Shown here piece after piece: positions 26,830-34,981 of a stretch of 64,000 bases of DNA. Both the position numbers and the translations under genes were made by a program. Every line of letters begins with the position of its first letter. Position 1 is the stretch's first letter. The stretch comes from Paenibacillus_AB hodogayensis (lineage in GTDB: Bacteria > Bacillota > Bacilli > Paenibacillales > NBRC-103111). The notes under the pieces were generated by a model. That model was not told the origin of the DNA and did no database searches. It saw nothing but the letters and a program-made list of their open reading frames with translations. The DNA lies in the NCBI RefSeq assembly GCF_039536325.1, contig NZ_BAAAYO010000010.1:1178001-1242000 (forward strand), in the 5' to 3' direction.

Positions 26830-27258
26830 TTATTGTTTATAAAGTATATCAAATATTTTGGAGTATATTTCCATATTTATGGGTTCTTCCGAAAGCTGAA
26901 CGAACAGTTTCTTGAGCTCATCTTGATCACGAATACCATTCGGATTTTGGCTACTATTTCTAAAAGCATTTATCATTTCGGATAGATGACTCGAAATGGA
27001 TGACGCTAGCTTGTTGTCAGAATTATGAGACGAAAGTGCAGATGCTTTTGAAAGATGCTCTACGATCAGCAAATAGACTACTCGATTGTCTTCCGTTTTA
27101 GCGTCTAATGCCGAAGCTACCCTCCCGAGTTCACTTGCAAATGCATGATCCACTTTTTGTTGATCCGACACGTTCTTTTCATATTGATACCAATTGGCCG
27201 CAATAGAAACAAATAAACACACGATTACTACAAAAAACCAAAAGCGGTTTTTAATCAT
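26830..27258 (-). CDS. hypothetical membrane-anchored protein
   Basis: A 142-residue protein with an N-terminal membrane anchor (about residues 5-24, FWFFVVIVCLFVSIAANWYQY) and a helical, polar extracytoplasmic domain with many Ser, Glu and Asn and no cysteine motif. Base composition is clearly AT-richer than neighbours, suggesting acquisition. No family recognised. Upstream 15 bases are AT-rich with weak ribosome binding site (AGGGTATATGAA). It stands alone between a gene remnant and a gene-free stretch. Confidence 0.6.
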   Translation of the reverse strand: MIKNRFWFFVVIVCLFVSIAANWYQYEKNVSDQQKVDHAFASELGRVASALDAKTEDNRVVYLLIVEHLSKASALSSHNSDNKLASSISSHLSEMINAFRNSSQNPNGIRDQDELKKLFVQLSEEPINMEIYSKIFDILYKQ

Positions 27259-27570
27259 TTCATATACCCTCGTATGGTCAGTTTAGAGATACATTTCAGG
27301 ATGATTCCAATTAATCCGTAAAGAGGAGAACCATTCATTTGGACGTTGCCTAATCTGTACCGCAACTCGCAGTGCAAGGAACGTAGTAAAAATAAGGCAG
27401 CAATTAATTATAATTACTTATTTTGTAAGTTAAAAGAACCAAATTTACTATATTTAACTAGTTACCATTAACCCCTCAGCCAAGCCATTTTCAATACCAC
27501 CATGTAAATGAGGAATCAGCGGACAGCATCGGTATATCACAGCTTGGATAAAGCGCTACATTTGCTCAAA
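27259..27570. other. AT-rich stretch without recognised gene
   Basis: About 310 bases between the hypothetical gene and the MFS terminator. I see no open frame with a ribosome binding site and no repeat; low GC in 27380-27480 probably reflects promoter DNA or decayed insertion. Confidence 0.4.
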
Positions 27571-27620
27571 CGAAAAAGCCGGAACGTTCCGCAGCTGTTA
27601 CACTGCCAGATAACGTTCCG
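27571..27620 (-). terminator. terminator of the MFS transporter gene
   Basis: CGGAACGTT (27612-27620 strand reading) pairs perfectly with AACGTTCCG (27580-27588) around a 23-base loop, followed on the minus strand by GCTTTTTCG. Confidence 0.8.
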
Positions 27621-27678
27621 ACCCGATTATCGCTTATTCAGCTAAGGTCCCGCTTTGCCAAACAAACTTTCTCAACCC

Positions 27679-28881
27679 TCAATCCGCCAAGGCGATCTTT
27701 TTCGGCACCCGTCCCCGGGACATCGACAAGTACAGACTGAACAGCAGAATGACTGCCCCGAGCAAATACGGCGCATTAATGTGCACGTCGAACAGCGTAC
27801 CCGCCACCGCCGGGCCAAAAATATTGCCGAGGCTCATATAGGCGTTGTTCATCCCGGCCACGAAGCCTTGCTCGTCTCCCGCCGATTTGGACAATAGCGT
27901 ATTGATCGCCGGCCTCATAATCGAGGTCAGCGCGAAGAACAGCACCGTAACGATCAGCACGTAGATGAAGTTGCCGGAAAGCAGCAGCAACACCATCGAA
28001 ACCGCGGACAGCAGGAACGTCCAGTTGATCAGCGCCCGTTCCCCGAACCGGTTGATCAGCCTGCCGATGAATATGCCCTGGATCAACGTACCGCCTAAAG
28101 CCCCGACCGTAATAATAATCGAAATATTCATCGGAGTGTAATGATGCTTCTGGTCGACGAACAGCGGGAAGATCGCCTCGAAATTGGCGAGCCCGAACGT
28201 CAGCGAGAAGATCAGGATCAGCCATACAAAATAAGAGGCGCGGAACGATTTGCCGAATTGGCGGAAAATGTTTTCCCGTTTTACCGTCGCCTGACGCGAC
28301 GTCTGCTGCGCTTCCTTGGACAGCGATTCCGGCACGAACAGCAGAGAGCCGACCGTCGCCAGCACGCCGACCATCGCGGATACGTAGAACGGCGCCCGCA
28401 AGCCAAGCTCGGCGAGAAAGCCGCCGATGCCCGGGCCGATGGCGAAGCCGAGCGACATGGAGGCGCCCAGCAAACCAAGCCCTTTGCCCCGCTTCTCTTC
28501 GGTCGTAATATCGGCAACATAAGCGAGCATCGCCGGGATCATCGCCGCGGCGCTAATGCCCCCGATGAGCCGGGAAACATACAGCAGGGATATTTGCTCG
28601 GCCATGGCGAAGATCAGATTAGAGATCGTAAACAACAGCAATCCGGATACGATCATGATTTTACGGCCGTATTTGTCGGACAGCTCGCCGGCAATCGGCG
28701 AAAAAATAAATTGCGTCAGCCCGAAAGCCGCGACGAGATACCCCGCCGTCTTGCCTCCCGCGCCGAATTCCTTAAGAAATTCAGGGAGCACGGGAATAAT
28801 AAGCCCAATCCCGAGCATGGCGATAAACATGTTGATCATGAGCAAAAACATCTGTTTCTGCCCGCTTGCTTTCCTCTCCAT
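27679..28881 (-). CDS. MFS drug efflux transporter (DHA1, NorA/Bmr/TetA-like)
   Basis: A 400-residue, 12-helix proton-coupled exporter. Motif A (GELSDKYGRKIM) follows helix 2, and motif C-like GxxxGPxxGG appears as GFAIGPGIGGFLAELG in helix 5, which marks antiporters. A central loop of about 30 charged residues separates the two halves. The gene follows the LLM oxidoreductase by 34 bases, so they are likely co-transcribed. Substrates are probably hydrophobic drugs, but the sequence does not say which. Confidence 0.9.
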   Translation of the reverse strand: MERKASGQKQMFLLMINMFIAMLGIGLIIPVLPEFLKEFGAGGKTAGYLVAAFGLTQFIFSPIAGELSDKYGRKIMIVSGLLLFTISNLIFAMAEQISLLYVSRLIGGISAAAMIPAMLAYVADITTEEKRGKGLGLLGASMSLGFAIGPGIGGFLAELGLRAPFYVSAMVGVLATVGSLLFVPESLSKEAQQTSRQATVKRENIFRQFGKSFRASYFVWLILIFSLTFGLANFEAIFPLFVDQKHHYTPMNISIIITVGALGGTLIQGIFIGRLINRFGERALINWTFLLSAVSMVLLLLSGNFIYVLIVTVLFFALTSIMRPAINTLLSKSAGDEQGFVAGMNNAYMSLGNIFGPAVAGTLFDVHINAPYLLGAVILLFSLYLSMSRGRVPKKIALAD

Positions 28882-28915
28882 ACATCACTCACCTGTCCGA
28901 AAATATATGTTCTCT

Positions 28916-29914
28916 TTACGCCTTGCCGTTAGAGCCGTTCAGTTGGTACAAATCTGCCAAAATTTCGTAAGACCGAAGACGGGCTTTATGCTCATAAATG
29001 TGAGCGACCGCCATAATTTCGTTGGCCCGCGTATCCTTGATCAGCTTCTCCAGCTTCTGCTTGACCGTGTCGGGCGAACCGACGATAGCGGAGCCGAGAT
29101 TTTGCTGCAGCGCGACCTTCTCGCGCTCGGTCCATAGCCCTTCCATGCTTTTCACCGGCGCCGGGAGCGGACCGGGGGTGTTGCGGATGAAGCTCAGGAA
29201 CAGCTGCTGTCCGCTCGTGGCGAGCCGTTCGGCCTCCTCGTCCGTGTCCGCGGCGATCACGTTGACCGCCACCATAGCGTAAGGCTCCGCCAGAACTTTG
29301 GAGGGCTGGAAGTTGCGATGATAGAGCTCCAGTGCGGGCATCAGCGCCAACGGCGAGAAGTGGCCCGCGAAGGAGAACGGCAGCCCCAGCTCGGCGGCCA
29401 GCCGCGCGCTGAAGTCGCTCGAGCCCAGCAGCCAGATCGGAATGTCGAGTCCTTCGCCGGGAATCGCTCGTACCGGCATCCGGCCGGAGAAGTACGCCCG
29501 CAGCTCGGCCAATTGATCAGGGAAATCGTGGCCGTCGCGCCCGCTCTTGCCCCGGAGCGCGGAAGCCGCCAAATGATCGGTGCCCGGCGCTCTTCCCAAG
29601 CCGAGATCGATCCGGCCCGGATACAGCGATTCGAGCGTGCCGAACTGCTCGGCGATCACGAGCGAGGCGTGATTCGGAAGCATAATGCCCCCGGAGCCGA
29701 CCCGGATGGTCGAGGTGCCCGCAGCGACGTGAGCGATAACGACGGAGGTAGCAGAGCTGGCAATGCTTGGCGAATTATGATGCTCGGCCAGCCAAAAGCG
29801 GGTATAGCCCCATCGTTCTGCATGGCGCGCCAGATCAAGCGTATTGCGAAGCGAATCCGCGACCGTGCCGCCTGCGATAATGGGAGAAACATCGAGAACC
29901 GAAAATTGGACCAT
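28916..29914 (-). CDS. LLM-class flavin-dependent oxidoreductase
   Basis: A 332-residue luciferase-like monooxygenase of the YwcH/YddN/YceB group. Marks: QFSVLDVSPI at the N-terminus, WLAEHHNSPSIASSA, VGSGGIMLPNHASLVIAEQFGTLE and RIDLGLGRAPG. It uses FMNH2 on an unknown organic substrate. Start at 29914 follows AGGCGGTG; a start at 29965 would add a piece without family similarity. It is the middle gene of Rrf2-LLM-MFS on one strand. Confidence 0.93.
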   Translation of the reverse strand: MVQFSVLDVSPIIAGGTVADSLRNTLDLARHAERWGYTRFWLAEHHNSPSIASSATSVVIAHVAAGTSTIRVGSGGIMLPNHASLVIAEQFGTLESLYPGRIDLGLGRAPGTDHLAASALRGKSGRDGHDFPDQLAELRAYFSGRMPVRAIPGEGLDIPIWLLGSSDFSARLAAELGLPFSFAGHFSPLALMPALELYHRNFQPSKVLAEPYAMVAVNVIAADTDEEAERLATSGQQLFLSFIRNTPGPLPAPVKSMEGLWTEREKVALQQNLGSAIVGSPDTVKQKLEKLIKDTRANEIMAVAHIYEHKARLRSYEILADLYQLNGSNGKA

Positions 29915-30015
29915 TGTTTTTTTCACCGCCTGTATGATTTTGAACTGTATCAGCTTTAGATACATTAATGCCGTTAAAAACGCGGGCTACCGTCGGCAAG
30001 CCGCATCATGAAGCA

Positions 30016-30447
30016 TCATGACGTGTGCTTGCAATCCTGGACCCGCTCCAGAACGTTCTGGATCGTCATCTGTTCCAGACATTTCTGGTATTGCGTCTCC
30101 GCTTCCTGAAAAATATCGTCCATCACGCTCGGCATATTGGAAGAGACGAGACACGAATCCTCGGGATCGCCGGAATTCCAATGCGGCTTCAACGTCATGC
30201 CGCACAGGAAAGCCCGGTAAATGTCGGCCAGCGTCACCTGCCGCGGATCGCAGTTCAGGATGTAGCCGCCGCCGATGCCTTCCTTCGTTCTCACAAACCC
30301 GTGCGCGCGCAAGCAGCTCATAATTTTCCGTACGCGGGTCGGATTGGTGGAGACGCTGCTGGCAATCGATTCGCTGCTTGCCATATGCTCGGGCAAATAA
30401 GCCAGAAATACAAGGCTATGGATCGCGACGGTCATATCGCTGTTCAT
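30016..30447 (-). CDS. Rrf2-family transcriptional regulator (YwnA-like)
   Basis: A 143-residue winged-helix protein. SDMTVAIHSLVFLAYLPEHM, SSESIASSVSTNPTRVRKIMSCLRAHGFVRTKEGIGGGYIL is the Rrf2 DNA-binding core with its typical wing. Several cysteines (in ILNCDP, FLCGM, DSCLV) lie after the wing but spacing does not match the IscR or NsrR iron-sulphur set, so direct thiol sensing is possible. It precedes the oxidoreductase and efflux genes by about 100 bases and may control them. Confidence 0.9.
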   Translation of the reverse strand: MNSDMTVAIHSLVFLAYLPEHMASSESIASSVSTNPTRVRKIMSCLRAHGFVRTKEGIGGGYILNCDPRQVTLADIYRAFLCGMTLKPHWNSGDPEDSCLVSSNMPSVMDDIFQEAETQYQKCLEQMTIQNVLERVQDCKHTS

Positions 30448-30706
30448 TGGCAGTCTCCACCTTTCCGTAAGAATACTGTAATAATATTGTATACAGTTAA
30501 CGAAGTCAATCTTTTTTCATGCGAAAAGCCCAACCGGCGCCTCGAGCGAATCTTAACGGACAGCCTACCGGAACATGAACGGCCTTGCTTCTTTCATGTC
30601 GTCAACCAACGACCGACGCTTGCCCTTGAATCTTAATGGAGTGAAACAAGCTGCGAAATAGACGTTTGTCAAAAGAAATAGACACAATAGATTCACGAAC
30701 GATATA

Positions 30707-30735
30707 TTGACATTTAATTATTTTTGTGGTATAAT
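30707..30735 (+). promoter_or_regulatory. perfect consensus sigma-A promoter
   Basis: TTGACA (30707-30712), 17-base spacer, TATAAT (30730-30735), with a TG two bases before the -10 region area (GTGG). Directed at the truncated MBL gene whose ATG is at 30817. Confidence 0.85.
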
Positions 30736-30777
30736 ATATTATTTTACAATTTATAATATCTTCCTCCTCTGCTACGA

Positions 30778-30796
30778 TGGTTAAGTATCTTAACCA
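30778..30796. promoter_or_regulatory. 19-bp palindrome, candidate operator
   Basis: TGGTTAAG-TAT-CTTAACCA is a perfect 8-3-8 palindrome in the 5' leader, between the consensus promoter and the ribosome binding site TAGGAGGG of the MBL gene. Its place fits roadblock repression by a dimeric regulator. Confidence 0.5.
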
Positions 30797-30816
30797 AAGC
30801 CCTAGGAGGGTTCGCT

Positions 30817-31133
30817 ATGACTACTAATCCAACTATCCGGATGCTCACCCTGTCCGCTGAGATGATGGGTCGCACCGAAACGATTCACCCCACGCTCGTC
30901 TGCGACGACCGGTATATCGCGCTGATCGATACCGGTTATCCGGGACAGCTTCCGCTCCTCGCCGAAGCGATCGGACAAGCCGGATTCCTGCTGGATCGGC
31001 TTACCCATATCGTCATTACGCATCAGGATCTGGACCATATCGGCAATTTGCCCGCGTTGGTCGCCGCCAGTCCCGGCAAAGTGAAAGTTGTGGCCTCGCC
31101 GGTCGAGCAGCCCTACATCCAGGGCGAGAACAA
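30817..31133 (+). pseudogene. MBL-fold hydrolase, N-terminal half (interrupted gene)
   Basis: The frame encodes about 105 residues of a YobT-like metallo-beta-lactamase-fold hydrolase: VCDDRYIALIDTGYPGQ, then the metal motif THQDLDHIGN (HxDxDH), then VASPVEQPYIQGE, where family similarity stops; the frame ends at 31140. The remaining part of the fold, including the second metal site, is missing here, and a matching C-terminal piece occurs at 37.64-37.86 kb in the same orientation. The 5' side keeps a consensus promoter and TAGGAGGG site, so the fragment is probably still transcribed. It should be inactive. Confidence 0.85.
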
Positions 31134-31134
31134 G

Positions 31135-31399
31135 TCGTAAAAACGCTAAGAATCTGCATAGTTGGTCATTCTACCAGTTGCAATCGTTCATCAGTTATAA
31201 AGCAGTATTGGCAGGAATTGAAGTACAGGAAGTTAATCCTGCATATACTTCGCAAACGTGTCCTGCTTGTGGTCAGCGGAACAAAGCAAAGGATAGAGCA
31301 TATCAATGTTCATGTGGATTTAACGCACATAGAGACAGAGTTGGAGCAATAAACATCATGCGTCAACCTGTGGTAGATGGTGACAGTCTGCCAGCCTAG
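31135..31399 (+). pseudogene. tnpB: TnpB C-terminal fragment (RuvC-III and zinc ribbon)
   Basis: About 85 residues in the frame that ends at 31399: NAKNLHSWSFYQLQSFISYKA, VQEVNPAYTSQTCPACGQ, and YQCSCGFNAHRDRVGAINIM. The zinc ribbon CxxC...CxC and the last RuvC acidic residue in HRDRVGAINI are kept; the N-terminal 280 or so residues with the other catalytic acids are lost, so no RNA-guided nuclease activity is possible. Confidence 0.85.
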
Positions 31400-31528
31400 T
31401 TAGCTATATGCTCTGAACTAGGATGGGCTATTGAACTAGCCGTTAACTTAGCAGTTGGGCAAAGCGGAAACGGCATGCGTCCGATAACGAGCTAAGAATC
31501 CCACCCTTTCAAGGGTGCGGAGGTTCAA
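31400..31528 (+). ncRNA. omegaRNA (reRNA) remnant of the IS605-type element
   Basis: In this family the 3' end of tnpB and the following untranslated part up to the right end form the guide RNA scaffold, with the guide lying just past the end. Here the stretch from the tnpB stop to GGTTCAA is kept with hairpins (for example CTAGTT...GAACTAG and CACCCTT/AAGGGTG). The guide would begin with ACGATCTTGCTC. Expression and structure are inferred. Confidence 0.45.
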
Positions 31529-31530
31529 AC

Positions 31531-32283
31531 GATCTTGCTCATTACCAAATGTATTTGAAGAGAAATAAGAAGCAGCAAAATTTTTATGAGGGTAGTCGTA
31601 TTCTGTTCAATAGAGGGTATAAAACTCAAATTCCCATTATTCTTTGGGAAAGAAGCTTTAACCTGGTTTCTTACACGAAAAAAGAATGGACGAAAGACGG
31701 CAAGATGGGGATATACGGGATGTGTCCCAAGCTGTGCGGCACATCCGGTAGAAAAGCTATGGACTGGAGTGTAATCGCAAAGCGCTATGGATATCCCGTT
31801 GAACCAAGGTCTGGTGAGCGGTACCCTACTGTAAATTGTTTTAGTTGTCCGCCAGCATTCTGCTGGCGGATTTTTTATAGCTCTTCTACTTTCCGGGCAG
31901 ATTGTGTTGTAGGAATCAGTTGAATGTCCTTTAAATAAGGAACAACCGAATATCAGAATCCCCTTTCATAATTGATCGGTTCGTGTTCGTACAGATGACA
32001 GGTTCTGAAGCAGCTAAAAGCAAAAATATCGCCTAATCCAATACGTGATTCGTCTTAACTATTACTTATAATAAAGTCGAATTATGGAAATAACTTGCAT
32101 GGTATTTTGATAATATAGAACTATTCTAGTATTCCGTAATAAATGTTATTCTGATAGAGGAATTAATTGGTTTTATTATGTATTTGAGGTAAAAAATAAA
32201 AAAGGTGGTGAATTTAGAATTTAGTATGGAGTAATCAATATTCTTGATTCACATTAAAATTATAGGAAATGAGGAGAAATGAT
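31531..32283 (+). other. AT-rich gene-free stretch with one terminator-like hairpin
   Basis: No frame here resembles a known protein; a 124-codon frame at 31549-31923 has poor composition and no ribosome binding site. CCGCCAGCA (31849-31857) and TGCTGGCGG (31861-31869) with ATTTTTT form a good terminator. The last 100 bases probably hold the promoter of the secreted protein gene. Confidence 0.5.
31849..31876 (+). terminator. rho-independent terminator
   Basis: Perfect 9-bp stem with a 3-base TTC loop followed by ATTTTTTAT. The transcript it ends is not obvious; it may be the MBL/omegaRNA transcript from the consensus promoter at 30.7 kb. Confidence 0.8.
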
Positions 32284-33108
32284 ATGAGAAGTAAGATGTT
32301 GGGTTCGATTGTTGCTACTGTTATGTCTTGCTGTTTTGTATTCACCGGAATAACGAATACCGCGAATGCGTCCGCACAGTCTGAAAGAGCTTTAGTAGAG
32401 CAGACGGTTAATAACTATTATAAAAGCATAGAGAGTAAGGATAGCCTACTATTTTTAGAATCTATTGCTGATTCCGATCGAGCGGCTTACCAGGCAAAAG
32501 CAAAAAGTTTAGAAGGTACGAAAACAAACTATGACATTGTCAACATTAAAAAAATACAAGCTTCAAAGTATGAAGTATATATTGCAGAACTGAGTTCCCC
32601 GGACGGCAAGGAACTTCCGGTGATTCCTTATGATGTTGTACTTGTTGATGGTCAATGGAAGTTAGATCGATCAACTGTAGGGATTTTTCCAAAAGAAGAA
32701 CTTAAAAAGATTACTGACTCAGGTTATGTAGCATTATCTGATTCAGCTTTTTTCAAAACCGTTGTCAGTGAAAACGATAATTTTTACATCCGAAAAGATC
32801 CGCAGAAATCTGGTGAGATTTCATTACGTGATTGGAGAACGTATGATTTCGGCACTCAGTCGGTTGATATTTACTCGCCTGGCGTTCTTGGGGTAACATC
32901 TATGCCTGGACCTAACACAGGACCAAACAATTCTACTAATTGGGTTATTGCAATATGTAAAGATGCACTTACTGGTCTTGAATCTTCCACAACCTTGGAT
33001 GGATTTGTCGAGGACTCCTATAATTTTGAAGTTGATGGTTACCACAATATCAATGTCTATAATTTTAATTATCCTGATCAGCCGGGAAAATATAATGTAG
33101 TTTGGTAA
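32284..33108 (+). CDS. secreted hypothetical protein with NTF2-like region
   Basis: A 274-residue protein; ATG at 32284 is preceded by GAGGAG, while an ATG at 32269 is in frame but overlaps that site. A signal peptide (SIVATVMSCCFVFTGITNTANASA) gives an exported product. Residues 35-140 (ALVEQTVNNYYKSIESKDSL, VLVDGQWKLDRS) look like the NTF2-like folds found in Gram-positive exported proteins. The C-terminal half, rich in Tyr, Asn and Asp, is not recognised. It has a strong terminator and points towards the ECF sigma/anti-sigma pair, from which it may be regulated. Low GC marks it as part of the island. Confidence 0.75.
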   Translation: MRSKMLGSIVATVMSCCFVFTGITNTANASAQSERALVEQTVNNYYKSIESKDSLLFLESIADSDRAAYQAKAKSLEGTKTNYDIVNIKKIQASKYEVYIAELSSPDGKELPVIPYDVVLVDGQWKLDRSTVGIFPKEELKKITDSGYVALSDSAFFKTVVSENDNFYIRKDPQKSGEISLRDWRTYDFGTQSVDIYSPGVLGVTSMPGPNTGPNNSTNWVIAICKDALTGLESSTTLDGFVEDSYNFEVDGYHNINVYNFNYPDQPGKYNVVW

Positions 33109-33130
33109 GAGCTTTCGACAAAAGTCCCTA

Positions 33131-33175
33131 AACAGTTCTCCACAAGCAAACGCTTCCTGCTTGTGGAGAGCTGTT
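33131..33175. terminator. long-stem terminator between convergent genes
   Basis: AACAGTTCTCCACAAGCA pairs with TGCTTGTGGAGAGCTGTT around a 9-base loop (one mismatch), followed by TCTTTCTTTA on the plus strand. Confidence 0.85.
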
Positions 33176-33182
33176 TCTTTCT

Positions 33183-33911
33183 TTATTGGATTGCAGGCCA
33201 AGCAACTTTCCAAATGCCTTTTTCGTTCTTAATCACCCGAAAATTACTACCATTCATCTTTGATGGATCTGGAGAAACCATTCGAATTGTAACTTGGGTT
33301 CCGTTCACTTCTTCCTGTAGTCGATAGCTTTTCTTCCATGTCTCCCATTGCTTCTTCGATCGTTCCTGCATCCCTGGATCTTTTGCTACACCCGAAAAAA
33401 ATTCTTCGCGGGAGGGGGTCCCGTAACCTTGTATAAATAATGCATACAATGTTTCGTAATCACCCTTTTCTGAGGCATACCCGTAAATTCGAAATATATC
33501 TAGGGGCTCCATTCCAATGAGCATCTCATCTGCCTTGTTTTTGGAAAACGCTAAATAGGCATCAAACGTGTATCTTGGCATGAGCCATTTCTTGTCCATA
33601 GTGATTAAATTCCCTGCGTCGTTAAACACTTTTTCGTCATCTGCAGGTGAATATGTGGTTGAAACCCTCCCAGTAACTGCAGTCCATAAATTACCTTCAA
33701 TACCTAATCCTATTACTTTAATTAGAACAAATACTAGGCAGAAGGCAACTGGAATCCAAATGAACTTCATTTTAATACTTCTTCTAGTGCTGGTAATGTT
33801 TACTCTCATTTCAATATCGTTTATTATCTGCTGTGTTGCTTTAGAAGCGCTAACTAAAGGTCCATTTTTTAAATCGTTATACCAGTGGGGTTTAATTTCT
33901 GGCATACCCAT
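33183..33911 (-). CDS. putative membrane anti-sigma factor
   Basis: A 242-residue single-pass protein: about 47 cytoplasmic residues, a membrane segment at 48-70 (FIWIPVAFCLVFVLIKVIGLG), and a 170-residue outer domain with no cysteine motif. It overlaps the 3' end of the ECF sigma gene by 20 bases, the usual arrangement for an anti-sigma factor. The cytoplasmic part lacks the zinc-binding HxxxCxxC of ZAS proteins, so it belongs to another, unrecognised type. The outer domain (SPADDEKVFNDAGNLITMDKKW, then a charged helical part) may sense the signal. Function is inferred from position and topology. Confidence 0.7.
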   Translation of the reverse strand: MGMPEIKPHWYNDLKNGPLVSASKATQQIINDIEMRVNITSTRRSIKMKFIWIPVAFCLVFVLIKVIGLGIEGNLWTAVTGRVSTTYSPADDEKVFNDAGNLITMDKKWLMPRYTFDAYLAFSKNKADEMLIGMEPLDIFRIYGYASEKGDYETLYALFIQGYGTPSREEFFSGVAKDPGMQERSKKQWETWKKSYRLQEEVNGTQVTIRMVSPDPSKMNGSNFRVIKNEKGIWKVAWPAIQ

Positions 33912-34437
33912 CCTCCTCTTTTATCTTTTTTGTCAGTATTTTCCGTGCACGGTGAATTCGCGACTTAACTGTACCCTTCGAAAGATTCAAGAATTTTGAT
34001 ATTTCTTCAATCGACATTTCATATTGCGCATCTAGCACAATAACTTCTCTGTAATGTCTCGGAAGATCCATAACGGCCGCCCAAACTTCATTTATGAAGT
34101 TCATGTCAAAGAACACTTTCTCGGCGGATGCCGCACTTGCGTTTGAGTGCATGACGTCGAATAGGGTTACTTTTCGGAAAAAAGCAGATTTTAGGTAGGA
34201 ATATGCTGTGTTACGAGTGATAACTAAAAGCCATGTTTTTACGGATCCTTCACCTCTATAAGTGTTGATCGATTTAAAAGCTTTTACAAAAACATCCTGA
34301 GCAATATCACTTGATTGATCATAGTCCTTGGTAATTAGAAAAGCATAGTTCCATACATCGTTCCAATATTTTTTCGTAATATCGCTAATTATGGAGTGAT
34401 CGATCTTAGTGACATGATTCAAATAATCCTCATTCAT
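33892..34437 (-). CDS. ECF RNA polymerase sigma factor
   Basis: A 181-residue extracytoplasmic-function sigma factor. Region 2 (about 15-80) has WNYAFLITKDYDQSSDIAQDVFVKAFKSI and TWLLVITRNTAYSYL; region 4 (about 120-172) has the helix-turn-helix SIEEISKFLNLSKGTVKSRIHRARK. Start at 34437 follows AGAGGTG; an in-frame start at 34473 would overlap a likely ECF promoter. Co-transcribed with the overlapping anti-sigma gene. A candidate ECF-type promoter directly upstream suggests autoregulation. Confidence 0.93.
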   Translation of the reverse strand: MNEDYLNHVTKIDHSIISDITKKYWNDVWNYAFLITKDYDQSSDIAQDVFVKAFKSINTYRGEGSVKTWLLVITRNTAYSYLKSAFFRKVTLFDVMHSNASAASAEKVFFDMNFINEVWAAVMDLPRHYREVIVLDAQYEMSIEEISKFLNLSKGTVKSRIHRARKILTKKIKEEDGYARN

Positions 34438-34458
34438 TTTTTCACCTCTAAATAAATA

Positions 34459-34483
34459 GACTAAGCAAAACAAAAAAGGTTCC
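34459..34483 (-). promoter_or_regulatory. candidate ECF promoter of the sigma/anti-sigma operon
   Basis: On the minus strand GGAACC (34483-34478), 16 bases rich in T, then GTC TA (34461-34457), the shape of ECF promoters (GGAAC...GTC). The ATG follows about 20 bases later, so the leader would be very short. Confidence 0.5.
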
Positions 34484-34851
34484 CAAAAAGACGGGTTCGT
34501 TTAGAGATGTCTGGCGACCCATCTGACGTAGTCGATTACTTTCACGCGGTGACGTTAATATTGAACTGTAGTTCAGGTATTAGAACGGTATCTGCTGCGC
34601 TCGTCGACCGATCGCTTCGTCATGGATGCCGGCACGACGGATCCTGATGCTCAACAAGGAGCCGAAGTACCTGTGACGCGAAGGTGGAGAATTCAGCCGC
34701 CGTCGTCGGAGACATCCGCTGGAGACGGCACCAGAGGTTTGAAACAAGTATGCTCCGTGCCTCCATTAAGAGCTGCTGTAGATACGTCTGTGTCGGTTCC
34801 AATTGGGTGCGTTTCTGGTTACTACTGTGTCAGGAAGCATACCATACTGCC

Positions 34852-34889
34852 AAACCACTTTACAGAATGTCCCTTCTGTAAAGTGGTTT
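34852..34889. repeat. 16-bp perfect inverted repeat, 6-base loop
   Basis: AAACCACTTTACAGAA (34852-34867) and TTCTGTAAAGTGGTTT (34874-34889) with loop TGTCCC. Both arms are perfect. Flanks lack a T run on the plus strand, and no gene abuts; it may be a terminus of a mobile element or a structured RNA. Confidence 0.6.
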
Positions 34890-34944
34890 CCTGATCAGGC
34901 AGGCACTCCACCAAGCTCCTGCGCTGAAGCTTGAATACACTATA

Positions 34945-34981
34945 AAAGCCTCGCTGATTATATTGTAATCAGCGAGGCTTT
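34945..34981. repeat. 16-bp perfect inverted repeat, 5-base loop (terminator-like)
   Basis: AAAGCCTCGCTGATTA (34945-34960) and TAATCAGCGAGGCTTT (34966-34981) with loop TATTG. The AAA/TTT ends would make a bidirectional terminator. Confidence 0.6.

Larger units (their letters stand above)
31134..31530 (+). mobile_element. IS200/IS605-type element, right-end remnant
   Basis: The left end, any tnpA and most of tnpB are absent. What is left is the 3' end of tnpB, the downstream non-coding part and a right-end hairpin (CACCCTT/AAGGGTG, 31503-31517) followed by GGTTCAA, as seen at right ends of this family. The junction with the MBL gene is at about 31130-31137. Confidence 0.75.

Noticed and set aside
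31549..31923. A 124-codon frame after the IS605-type right end
   Set aside because: No ribosome binding site, runs through the terminator hairpin at 31849-31876 and has no protein-like pattern.
34622..34894. Frames of 60-90 codons in the gene-poor stretch
   Set aside because: No family similarity, overlapping one another on both strands, and one ends inside a perfect palindrome.
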